A DNA stretch of 64,000 nt from Arthrobacter sp. NEB 688 (lineage in GTDB: Bacteria > Actinomycetota > Actinomycetes > Actinomycetales > Dermatophilaceae), in assembly GCF_013201035.1 (NCBI RefSeq), contig NZ_CP053707.1, forward strand, positions 1,116,001-1,180,000, written 5' to 3'. The stretch's first letter is position 1, and each line of letters starts with the position of its first letter. The translations under genes and the position numbers were made by a program. A model generated the notes under the pieces. It made no database searches. It saw only the letters and a program-made list of their open reading frames with translations, and was not told the DNA's origin. Of the stretch, positions 1-7,103 are shown in pieces.

Positions 1-125
1 TCGCGCAGCGGGTCGAAGCCCGGCCCGACGAGACCGGCCGCCCAGGTCCACCCGCCGACGAGGGCCGTCAGGGTCAGGGCCGCGCTGACGACGGCGGTCC
101 TGAGGTGTCCGGCGGGGCGGGCCAT
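1..125 (-). CDS. DUF998-like membrane protein, N-terminal fragment
   Basis: Only the first 41 codons are present; the gene runs off the left edge. The visible part has a short basic start, a hydrophobic segment at about residues 10-24, then GWTWAAGLVGPGFDPLR. This resembles the first membrane helix and following loop of DUF998 integral membrane proteins, whose function is unknown. The ATG is chosen because a TAGGGT -10-like box (minus strand, 138-133) ends 7 nt before it, which predicts a leaderless transcript. The family call rests on a short stretch and is tentative. Confidence 0.5.
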   Translation of the reverse strand, partial: MARPAGHLRTAVVSAALTLTALVGGWTWAAGLVGPGFDPLR

Positions 126-251
126 GCGCTCCACCCTAGGTCGGCTCCCTGCAGGCCCGGAGCGGCCGGGGGCGGGAGGGGCCGAGCGGCCGACCCGCGG
201 GTGTCCGCCCGGCAGCCGGGGAAAGGTGTGCTCTCCCCGGCTCCACGTCCT

Positions 252-437
252 GCGGGAGGTTTACCTCCCGCAGCGCAACCACTCCTGTCACCGCGGGAGG
301 TTTACCTCCCGCGGTGCGACCAGTCCTGCCGCTCCGGGAGGTTTTCCTCCCGCGGTGCGACCAGTCCTGCCGACTCGGGACGTTTCCCTCCCACGAGGTC
401 CGCAGGTGGTTGCGGTGTGGCAGGGATTCCTCCCGCG
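252..437. repeat. Tandem array of palindromes, about 41-bp period
   Basis: Palindromes built on GGGAGGTTTACCTCCC occur at 252-271 (9-nt arms), 291-314 (11-nt arms) and 335-352 (7-nt arms, TTTT centre), with a degenerate copy near 375-394 and a half copy near 424-437. The DNA between them also repeats: GCGACCAGTCCTGCC at 316-330 recurs at 357-371, and a diverged copy starts at 275, so the unit is about 41 bp. The array fills most of the gap between two divergently transcribed genes, so it is unlikely to be a terminator. It may be an operator array or a repetitive extragenic element. Confidence 0.75.
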
Positions 438-465
438 GCGCGTGGAGTCCGGGAGGACACACCTC

Positions 466-498
466 GGGCCGGGGCCGGGGCCGGGGCCGGGGCCGGGC
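466..498. repeat. GGGGCC hexanucleotide tract
   Basis: About five tandem GGGGCC units lie between the palindrome array and the HAD phosphatase promoter. The rest of the 126-570 gap holds no convincing ORF. The G-runs could in principle form a G-quadruplex on the plus strand. The tract may also be prone to slippage or sequencing error. Confidence 0.7.
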
Positions 499-570
499 CA
501 GGGTCGGGTCCGGCCCTGGTCGAGGGTCGGCCGGACGGGGGCGGGTGGGAGGCGACCTAGGCTGGCGGGC

Positions 571-1287
571 ATGACGTCCTCCACCCCGCTGCCCGAGGCG
601 CTGCGGCGCGACTTCGGCGCCGTCCTGCTCGACATGGACGGCACGCTCATCGACTCGATCGCCGCCGTCGAGCGCAGCTGGCTGCGCTGGTGCGAGGAGC
701 ACGGCGTCGACCCCCGCCGCCTCACCGGCTCCCACGGCGTCACGGCCCGCAACCTCATCGCCGGGCTCCTCCCGGAGGACCGGCGCGACGCCGCGTACGA
801 GCGCATCGTCGAGCTCGAGGTCGCCGACGTCGGCGAGATCGAGGTCCTGCCCGGCACGCTCGACCTCCTCACCGCGCTGCGCGACGGCGGCGTCCCCACG
901 GCCATCGTCACCTCCTCGAGCGACCCGCTCGCCGAGGCGCGCCTGACGGCCACCGCGCTCCCGCACCCCGAGGTCGTCGTCACCGCCGACCACGTCGTGC
1001 GCGGCAAGCCGTTCCCCGACCCGTGGCTGCTCGGCGCCGAGCGCCTCGGCGTCGACCCCGCCGACTGCCTCGTCCTGGAGGACGCAGTCGCCGGGCTGCG
1101 CGCGGCCCGGGACGCCGGCTGCGGCGGGCTCGTCGCGGTCACCACGACGATGGCCCCCGAGGAGCTGGCCGAGGTCGCCGACCTCGTCGTCGGCAGCCTC
1201 GCCGACCTGCGCGTCGAGGTCGCCGGTGGGCGCATCCGGCTCGTCGGGACGGACGGGGCCTCGCCGGACGCGGGTGGCGCCGCCTAG
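571..1287 (+). CDS. HAD-superfamily phosphatase (sugar-phosphatase-like)
   Basis: Predicted cytosolic phosphohydrolase of 238 aa, HAD subfamily IA. Motif I is DMDGT at residues 21-25 (nucleophile Asp21), motif II the TSSS stretch, motif III the Lys of GKPFPDPW, and motif IV LEDAVAGLRAA with its acidic residue. A helical cap lies between motifs I and II. The arrangement resembles hexitol/glycerol phosphatases and beta-phosphoglucomutases, but the substrate cannot be read from sequence. The ATG is chosen because TAGGCT (558-563) ends 7 nt upstream, a leaderless arrangement. The next gene follows after 10 nt, and its own -10 box overlaps this stop codon. Confidence 0.88.
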   Translation: MTSSTPLPEALRRDFGAVLLDMDGTLIDSIAAVERSWLRWCEEHGVDPRRLTGSHGVTARNLIAGLLPEDRRDAAYERIVELEVADVGEIEVLPGTLDLLTALRDGGVPTAIVTSSSDPLAEARLTATALPHPEVVVTADHVVRGKPFPDPWLLGAERLGVDPADCLVLEDAVAGLRAARDAGCGGLVAVTTTMAPEELAEVADLVVGSLADLRVEVAGGRIRLVGTDGASPDAGGAA

Positions 1288-1297
1288 GGTGCATCCC

Positions 1298-2971
1298 GTG
1301 GATGCCGACGTCGTCGTCGTGGGTGCCGGCCTCGCCGGCCTGGTCGCCGCGTGCGAGGTCGCGGACGCCGGTGGGTCCGTCGTGCTGCTCGACCAGGAGT
1401 CGGCGGTCAACCTCGGCGGCCAGGCGTGGTGGAGCTTCGGCGGGTTGTTCCTCGTCGACAGCCCCGAGCAGCGGCGGATGGGCATCCGCGACTCCGTCGA
1501 CCTGGCGTGGCAGGACTGGCAGGGCAGCGCCGGCTGGGACCGGCTGACCGCCCCCGACGGCTCGCCCGGGCCGGACCACTGGGGTCGCGAGTGGGCGCGC
1601 TCGTACGTCGAGTGGGCCGCCGACGGCAAGCGGGCGTGGCTGCGCGAGCAGGGGGTCTCCTTCTTCCCGGTCGTCGGGTGGGCCGAGCGCGGCGACGGCA
1701 CCAGTGGGGGACACGGCAACTCGGTGCCGCGCTTCCACATCCCGTGGGGCACCGGCACCGGCGTCGTCGCGCCGTTCGCGCGGCGGGTGCACGAGCACGT
1801 CGCGGGCGGGCGCATCGTCCACCGGCCGCGGCACCGTGTCGACGAGCTCGTGACGACCGGTGGCACCGTCACCGGCGTCCGCGGGTCGGTGCTCGCCGAC
1901 GACGGCGCACCGCGCGGGGCCGAGAGCAGCCGCGAGGTCACGGGGTCGTTCGAGTACGGGGCGCAGGCGGTGCTCGTCGCGTCCGGCGGCATCGGAGGCA
2001 ACCACGAGCTCGTCCGCGCCAACTGGCCGCGCCGGCTCGGGGACGCCCCGGGCACGCTGCTCACCGGCGTCCCGGCCTACGTCGACGGCCGGATGGTCGG
2101 CATCACCGAGGCCGCGGGCGGGGCGGTCGTCAACCGCGACCGGATGTGGCACTACGTCGAGGGCGTCCGCAACTGGGACCCCGTCTGGCCGGGGCACGCC
2201 ATCCGCATCCTGCCCGGGCCCAGCGCGCTGTGGTTCGACGCGCGCGGCGACCGCCTGCCCTCGCCCTACCTGCCGGGCTTCGACACCCTCGGCACGCTGG
2301 ACCACCTGCGGCACACCGGGTTCGACCACTCGTGGTTCGTGCTCAACCGCTCGCTGGTCGGCAAGGAGTTCGCGCTGTCCGGGTCCGAGCAGAACCTCGA
2401 CCTCACGGAGCGGCGCTGGCTCGACGTCCTGCGCCGTCCGGTCACGCCGGTGCCGCCGGCCGTCCAGGCCTTCCTCGACCACGGCGAGGACTGGCTCACG
2501 GCCGACACCATCGGCGGGCTCGTCGCCCGGATGAACGAGCTCGAGCCCGGCACCCCCATCGACGCCGCCCACCTCGAGCGCCAGGTCGTCGAGCGCGACC
2601 GGCAGGTCGAGAACCCGTTCACCAAGGACGCGCAGGTCGCGGCCATCCGGGGGGCCCGGCGCTACCGCGGCGACCGCCTGACCAAGCGGGCCTTCCCGCC
2701 GCACCGCATCCTCGACCCCAAGCACGGCCCCCTCGTGGCCGTCCGGCTGCGGGTGCTGTCGCGCAAGACCCTCGGCGGGCTGCACACCGACCTGTCGGGG
2801 CGGGTCCTCGACGCGTCCGGCGCGCCGGTGCCCGGGCTGTACGCAGCCGGCGAGGTCTCGGGGTTCGGCGGCGGTGGCGTCCACGGCTACCGCGCGCTCG
2901 AGGGCACGTTCGTCGGCGGCTGCCTCTTCAGCGGTCGGCAGGCCGGCCGCGCCCTCGCCGCCGCCCTCTAG
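1298..2971 (+). CDS. FAD-binding dehydrogenase (KstD/fumarate-reductase-like fold)
   Basis: Flavoprotein of 557 aa. The N-terminus VVVVGAGLAGLVAA is a Rossmann dinucleotide-binding loop, and near the C-terminus PVPGLYAAGEVSGFGGGGVHG matches the second FAD-contact region of the fumarate reductase / 3-ketosteroid-delta1-dehydrogenase family. Length and motifs fit the widespread actinobacterial 'FAD-binding dehydrogenase' group, whose substrate is mostly unknown. The GTG at 1298 places the Rossmann strand at the very N-terminus and lies 7 nt after TAGGGT (1285-1290), so it is probably leaderless and has its own promoter inside the end of the HAD gene. Confidence 0.85.
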   Translation: MDADVVVVGAGLAGLVAACEVADAGGSVVLLDQESAVNLGGQAWWSFGGLFLVDSPEQRRMGIRDSVDLAWQDWQGSAGWDRLTAPDGSPGPDHWGREWARSYVEWAADGKRAWLREQGVSFFPVVGWAERGDGTSGGHGNSVPRFHIPWGTGTGVVAPFARRVHEHVAGGRIVHRPRHRVDELVTTGGTVTGVRGSVLADDGAPRGAESSREVTGSFEYGAQAVLVASGGIGGNHELVRANWPRRLGDAPGTLLTGVPAYVDGRMVGITEAAGGAVVNRDRMWHYVEGVRNWDPVWPGHAIRILPGPSALWFDARGDRLPSPYLPGFDTLGTLDHLRHTGFDHSWFVLNRSLVGKEFALSGSEQNLDLTERRWLDVLRRPVTPVPPAVQAFLDHGEDWLTADTIGGLVARMNELEPGTPIDAAHLERQVVERDRQVENPFTKDAQVAAIRGARRYRGDRLTKRAFPPHRILDPKHGPLVAVRLRVLSRKTLGGLHTDLSGRVLDASGAPVPGLYAAGEVSGFGGGGVHGYRALEGTFVGGCLFSGRQAGRALAAAL

Positions 2972-2987
2972 ACCTCGGACCTCCGCT

Positions 2988-3046
2988 TCTCGGGGTCACC
3001 CCGAGACGTCGACGAGACCCCGGGACGGTTCCGGGGTCTCGTCGAC
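2988..3046. terminator. Composite palindromic terminator inside the 3' end of the TDT gene
   Basis: A 9-nt-arm palindrome TCTCGGGGTCACCCCGAGA (2988-3006) surrounds the TDT stop codon. Next to it is a hairpin with perfect 16-nt arms (3008-3023 and 3031-3046). Read on the minus strand, the apex is CCCCGGAACCGTCCCGGGG, nearly identical to the apex of the repeats at 12955 and 32127. It sits between two convergent genes and can serve both as a terminator. Confidence 0.75.
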
Positions 3047-4153
3047 GAACCCCTGCGTCGGGCCGCGGTGCCGGCGCAGGGATGCCGCGAGCGCCCGCAG
3101 CGACAGCACCGCGCAGAGCGTCCACGTCCCGCAGAGGACCACGAGGAGGGCGGCGCCGACCGCCTGCAGCGCCCCGGAGCCCGTGGCCAGCCCGAGCTGG
3201 TGCGCCCCGAGCGAGAGGGTCCCGACCGGGAAGGTGAGCGCCCACCACCCGGGTGCGAACGGGGGCCGGGACGCGAACCCCCGCAGCGTGACGACGAGGG
3301 CCCAGCCCGCCAGCGGGGCGCCGACCGTGAGCACCACGGCGCCGAAGGCCACCGCGGACTGCTGCGCGACGGCGGCCACGGCGGGCGTGAGAAGGCCCGC
3401 GCCGGCCGCCGACAGGGACACCGCGGCCGCGGTCGACTGGCCGACGACGCCCAGCGGGATCCACGCCGACGGGGCGACGGCGGGCTCGAGCGGGCTGACC
3501 CGCCAGTGGTGGTGGTAGGCGACCGCGAAGACGAGGGTGCCGAGGACGAGCGCGAGGCCGAAGCACGCCCACGCGAGGAGGACGAGCAGGAAGCGCGACC
3601 CGGCGCCGTCGAGGTGCGCCACGAGCGGCGCGGCCGTCGTCGCCGACACCATCGGCGGCACGACCGGCAGCCCCCAGACCGGCGACGGCGCCCCCGGATG
3701 GCCGCGGACGAGCAGCGCGGCGAAGCCGAGCGCCGTCACGAGCCCGAGCGCCGTGCCGGCGACCCAGAGCACGGCGTCGACCGCGACCGGGTCGACGAGC
3801 TCGGCCGCGGAGGAGCCGGGCAGCACCGCGGCGGTCGCGGCGCCGACCGACAGCAGGCCCATCGCGACGGTGCCCCACAGCGGGAGGGTCGCGAGGTCGG
3901 TGACGCTCGCGCGCAGGGTGCCCGGTCGCGTGACGACCCGCGTCGCGAACGCCGCGGTGAGCCCGAGCAGCACGGCCCAGGCGATCGCCACCACGACGAG
4001 GGCGGCGCCGTGGAGCGCGGCGGACCCGCCGGCGTGGGCCTGGAGGAGCGTCGCGAGGATGCCGGTGCCCATGACGGCCGGGTACCAGGCCGGCCCCGCC
4101 GGGGGCAGCGTGGTGGCGGTCGTCCGGGAGGGGGTCGCGGTGGGCGGGGGCAT
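2996..4153 (-). CDS. TDT-family (TehA/SLAC1-like) membrane transporter
   Basis: Integral membrane protein of 385 aa with about ten hydrophobic segments. The start of the membrane domain, WYPAVMGTGILATLLQ, is typical of the tellurite-resistance/dicarboxylate transporter (TDT) family, which includes TehA, malic acid permeases and sulfite exporters. The exported anion cannot be told from sequence. The ATG at 4153 gives a short polar leader before the first helix. A LysR gene ends 50 nt upstream on the same strand and is a likely regulator. The last 20 or so codons are encoded by a terminator palindrome, giving the tail VDETPEPSRGLVDVSG. Confidence 0.85.
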   Translation of the reverse strand: MPPPTATPSRTTATTLPPAGPAWYPAVMGTGILATLLQAHAGGSAALHGAALVVVAIAWAVLLGLTAAFATRVVTRPGTLRASVTDLATLPLWGTVAMGLLSVGAATAAVLPGSSAAELVDPVAVDAVLWVAGTALGLVTALGFAALLVRGHPGAPSPVWGLPVVPPMVSATTAAPLVAHLDGAGSRFLLVLLAWACFGLALVLGTLVFAVAYHHHWRVSPLEPAVAPSAWIPLGVVGQSTAAAVSLSAAGAGLLTPAVAAVAQQSAVAFGAVVLTVGAPLAGWALVVTLRGFASRPPFAPGWWALTFPVGTLSLGAHQLGLATGSGALQAVGAALLVVLCGTWTLCAVLSLRALAASLRRHRGPTQGFVDETPEPSRGLVDVSG

Positions 4154-4203
4154 GCTCCGAGCCTCGTCGCCCGGTCCGGCGCCGGCCAGCCCCCGCGTCC
4201 CTG

Positions 4204-5130
4204 TCAGGTGACAGGCTCCCCCTGTGCCTCGGGCGTGCGGAGCGCCGCGGCCACGAGCGCCAGGAGGTCGCGTGCGGGGCCGCGCGCCGGCAGGGAGCCG
4301 CCCTGCCACACGGCGGTCAGCGGCCGACGCAGCGCCAGGCCCACCGTCGGCAGCGCCGTGAGCTCCCCGGCCCCCACGAGGTGGATGGCGGAGCGGCGGC
4401 TGACGAACGCGGGCGGGCCGCCAGCGGCGACCGAGGCGAGCAGCGCGGTCGTCGTGTCGAACACGGCCTCCGGCGGCGGGGCCGCGACCCCGGCCTCGGC
4501 GAGCGCGTCCTCCCAGACGCGCCGGGTGCCGGAGCCCTCCTCGCGGCTGCTCAGCGCCCGCGCCCCGAGGTCGTCGGGGACGACGACGCGCCGGCGCCGG
4601 GCCCAGGGGTCGTCCGGCGCCGCGACGAGGACCAGCTCGTCGACGCCCACGCCGCGGTGGCCGAGGCCGTCGAGCGGGACCGGGCCCTCGACGAACCCGA
4701 GGTCCGCGGCGCCGGAGCGGACGGCATCCACGACCGACGCCGAGTTGGTGGCGTGCAGCGTCACGTGGGCCACCGAGTCGCGCCGGGCCCGGACGAGGAC
4801 GCGCGGCAGGACGGTCTCGGCGACGGTGAGGCTCGCGTGGACCCGCAGCTCGCGCGAGCGGTCGCGGCGCAGCGTGCTGAGGGCCTCGTCGAGGTCGTCG
4901 GCGCGGGCCAGCAGGTCGGCCGACCACTCGACGACGAGCCGCCCGGTCGGGGTGAGCGCCGACCCCGAGCGGCCCCGCGTCACGAGGTCGAGCCCGACGT
5001 CCGCCTCGAGCGAGCGGACCCGCTCGGAGGCCGACTGCTGCGTGATGCCGTGCGCGCGACCGGCCGCCGCGATGCCGCCGAGGCGGGCGACGTCGGCGAG
5101 CAGGCGCAGCGAGGCGAGGTCCGGGGCCAT
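4204..5130 (-). CDS. LysR-family transcriptional regulator
   Basis: Regulator of 308 aa. The N-terminal winged helix-turn-helix (LRLLADVARLGGIAAAGRAHGITQQSASERVRSLE, residues 6-40) is LysR-like, followed by a substrate-binding domain with ELRVHASLTVAETVLPRVL at its start. The ATG at 5130 is preferred over an in-frame GTG at 5139, because TACGGT (5143-5138) ends exactly 7 nt before the ATG, a leaderless layout, and the GTG would lie inside that box. It precedes the TDT transporter by 50 nt in the same direction, so the two are probably co-transcribed. No inducer can be inferred. Confidence 0.87.
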   Translation of the reverse strand: MAPDLASLRLLADVARLGGIAAAGRAHGITQQSASERVRSLEADVGLDLVTRGRSGSALTPTGRLVVEWSADLLARADDLDEALSTLRRDRSRELRVHASLTVAETVLPRVLVRARRDSVAHVTLHATNSASVVDAVRSGAADLGFVEGPVPLDGLGHRGVGVDELVLVAAPDDPWARRRRVVVPDDLGARALSSREEGSGTRRVWEDALAEAGVAAPPPEAVFDTTTALLASVAAGGPPAFVSRRSAIHLVGAGELTALPTVGLALRRPLTAVWQGGSLPARGPARDLLALVAAALRTPEAQGEPVT

Positions 5131-5169
5131 GGGCCCCACCGTACGAGCGCGACGGCGGGCCGCGCCGCC

Positions 5170-6195
5170 TCAGCGACCGGGCTCGAGGAGCACCTTGAGG
5201 CTCGTCGGGTCCGAGCGCAGCGTCTCGAGGGCCTCGGCGTAGCCCGAGAGCGGGAAGCGGTGCGTCACGAGCCCCTCGGTCCGCACCCGCCCCGAGCGCA
5301 GCAGCGCCAGTGCCCGGTCGAGGCAGTCGACCTGCGCGAAGGACCCCTTGACGGTCAGCTGCCGCCGGAAGACGTCGTACGGGCGCAGGGGCACCCGGGC
5401 GTCCTCGTCGCACATCCCGTAGACGAACACCGTGCCGTTCGCCGCCGTGAGCGAGGGCAGCATCCCGACGACCGACGCGGCCCCGGTGACGTCGACCGTC
5501 ACGTCGAACCCGTCGGGCTGCAGTGCGGCCAGCGTGCGCGCGGTCTCGTCGGCGTCCCGCGTCACGCGCACGACCCGGTCGACGCCGTACGCGTCGGCGA
5601 GCTCGAGCTTGAACGGCGTCGGCGCGGCGACGGTCACGCGCCCGGCCCCGCCGTGCAGCAGCAGCTGCGAGAGCAGCAGCCCGGTCGTCCCGGCCCCGAC
5701 GACGAGCACGTCGGCCCCGGGCCGCAGCCCGAGCACGTCCATCCCGTGCACCGCGCAGGCCAGCGGCTCGGCGAGCACGGCGACCTCGGGGTCGAGGTCG
5801 TCGGCCGGGTAGACCTTGTGGCCCGGGCTGAGCAGCGACTCCGCGAAACCCCCGGGCGCGTTGACCCCGAGCGAGTGGAAGTGCTCGCAGAAGAGGTGGT
5901 TGCCGCGGGAGCACTCCCGGCAGCGGCCGCACGACGAGGCGTTGTCGACGGCCACCCGCTGCCCGGGGCGCACGTGGGTCACGCCCTCGCCGACCGCGCG
6001 GACGGTGCCCGTCGCCTCGTGGCCGGGCGTCAGCGGGAAGCCGGCGAAGAACCCGCCCTCGTGCAGGTGCAGGTCGGTGCCGCAGAGGCCCGCGAGGTCG
6101 ACGTCGACGACGACCTCGCCCGGGCCGGCGACCGGCCGCGGCACCGTGCGCACCTCGAGCTCGCGCGGCGCGTCGTAGACGACGGCCCGCATCAT
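5170..6195 (-). CDS. Zinc-dependent alcohol/polyol dehydrogenase (MDR family)
   Basis: NAD(P)-linked medium-chain dehydrogenase. CGTDLHLHEGGF holds the catalytic zinc Cys, GHEATGTV the GHE motif, and CGRCRECSRGNHLFC the four-cysteine structural zinc lobe. VLVVGAGTTGLLL is the Rossmann loop. It is closest in look to threonine/sorbitol dehydrogenases, but the substrate is unknown. The start is set at MMRAVVYD, where homologues begin (341 aa). An in-frame GTG at 6264 preceded by AGGAAGG with 5-nt spacing would add 23 Ser/Ala-rich residues and has the better ribosome site, so the true start is open. Confidence 0.85.
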   Translation of the reverse strand: MMRAVVYDAPRELEVRTVPRPVAGPGEVVVDVDLAGLCGTDLHLHEGGFFAGFPLTPGHEATGTVRAVGEGVTHVRPGQRVAVDNASSCGRCRECSRGNHLFCEHFHSLGVNAPGGFAESLLSPGHKVYPADDLDPEVAVLAEPLACAVHGMDVLGLRPGADVLVVGAGTTGLLLSQLLLHGGAGRVTVAAPTPFKLELADAYGVDRVVRVTRDADETARTLAALQPDGFDVTVDVTGAASVVGMLPSLTAANGTVFVYGMCDEDARVPLRPYDVFRRQLTVKGSFAQVDCLDRALALLRSGRVRTEGLVTHRFPLSGYAEALETLRSDPTSLKVLLEPGR

Positions 6196-6330
6196 CGAGG
6201 ACCCGGAGGGGGAGGCGGAGGAGGAGGCAGCGGTGGGGGCGTCGGGGCGCACGGCGTCGGGCACGCCCACCTTCCTACCGGTCCGGGGCGATCGGCGACA
6301 GGGGCCGACCACGGCTCGTAGACTCCGCGG

Positions 6331-6384
6331 GTGCCGACGACGCCGCCCCGACCGCGGGCCGACGGCCGGGCGGGGGCCGCGTGA
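6331..6384 (+). CDS. Putative leaderless 17-codon upstream ORF
   Basis: A GTG at 6331 lies 6 nt after a TAGACT box (6319-6324), the same leaderless layout seen before many genes here. It opens a 17-codon ORF reading MPTTPPRPRADGRAGAA. Its TGA (6382-6384) overlaps the GTG start of the next gene (6381-6383), a coupling-type overlap, and that gene has no clear ribosome binding site of its own. The peptide is rich in Pro and Arg. Expression is inferred from layout only. Confidence 0.45.
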   Translation: MPTTPPRPRADGRAGAA

Positions 6385-7103
6385 ACGTCGTCCTCACCGG
6401 CCTCGGCCGGGTGCTCGGGCTCCAGCTCGTCCTGCGCCTCAGCGACGGGATGCCGCGCGCCGCCGCCCGTGGTCTGCTCGCCGCCACCGTCGTCGTCGTC
6501 AACGCGGCGCCGATGCTCGCGGTCGCGACGGGCACCATCGGCTACGGCGACGTCTGGCTGTGGCTGGCGCTCGAGGTCGTGACGATCTACGTGTGGTCCC
6601 TCGCCCGGGCCCTGGTCTCCCGCGGACCCGACGGCCGGGGCCGCGCCCGCTCCTTCGGGACCCTCTTCTTCGGGTTCCACTACGGGATGTTCGCCCTCGT
6701 CCCCTTCCTCGTCGGGCTCGCCACGGTGCTGCCGGTCGCGCCGCTGCGCAGCCCCTGGCTCACGGTGCTCGTCCTCGGCGGCATCGGCTTCCTCGCGGCG
6801 GGCTGGGCGAGCGCCGGCCGGCTGCGCGAGCGGCGGCCCCTCGGCATCGGGGACTTCGTGCGGGCCTACGCCCGGATGGCGCTCGCGTACGCCGCGCTCT
6901 TCGTCCCGCTCGTCGCGCAGGGCGTCGGGAGCAGCGACGACCTGACCCGGCTGGGCGCCGGGCAGTCGCGCGGTCTCGCCCTGCTCGTGCTCGCCGCGAA
7001 GCTCGTCCTCGAGCTGCTGCTCGTCCTGGCCGTCGAGCGGCGCGACGGGCGCCTGCTCGTCCTCGGCCGACCGGTCGTCGTCACGGTCCGGCGGGCGGCG
7101 TGA
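6381..7103 (+). CDS. DUF6498-like integral membrane protein
   Basis: Membrane protein of 240 aa with about six hydrophobic segments. The central FFGFHYGMFALVPFLVGL resembles the conserved HYG region of DUF6498 membrane proteins, which have no known function. The GTG start overlaps the stop of a possible leaderless 17-codon ORF, and the gene's own stop overlaps the GTG of the next MFS gene (GTGA), so translation of the chain is probably coupled. The family call is from motif resemblance and is moderately certain; the membrane nature is clear. Confidence 0.7.
   Translation: MNVVLTGLGRVLGLQLVLRLSDGMPRAAARGLLAATVVVVNAAPMLAVATGTIGYGDVWLWLALEVVTIYVWSLARALVSRGPDGRGRARSFGTLFFGFHYGMFALVPFLVGLATVLPVAPLRSPWLTVLVLGGIGFLAAGWASAGRLRERRPLGIGDFVRAYARMALAYAALFVPLVAQGVGSSDDLTRLGAGQSRGLALLVLAAKLVLELLLVLAVERRDGRLLVLGRPVVVTVRRAA

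Noticed and set aside
252-437. Possible CRISPR array
   Set aside because: The 'spacers' are themselves repeated copies of one linker, the repeats are full palindromes, and no cas gene is nearby. It is a tandem palindrome array.
136-2064. Long minus-strand open frames opposite the HAD and FAD dehydrogenase genes
   Set aside because: No conserved motif, extreme Arg/Pro content, and the plus-strand genes have clear catalytic motifs.
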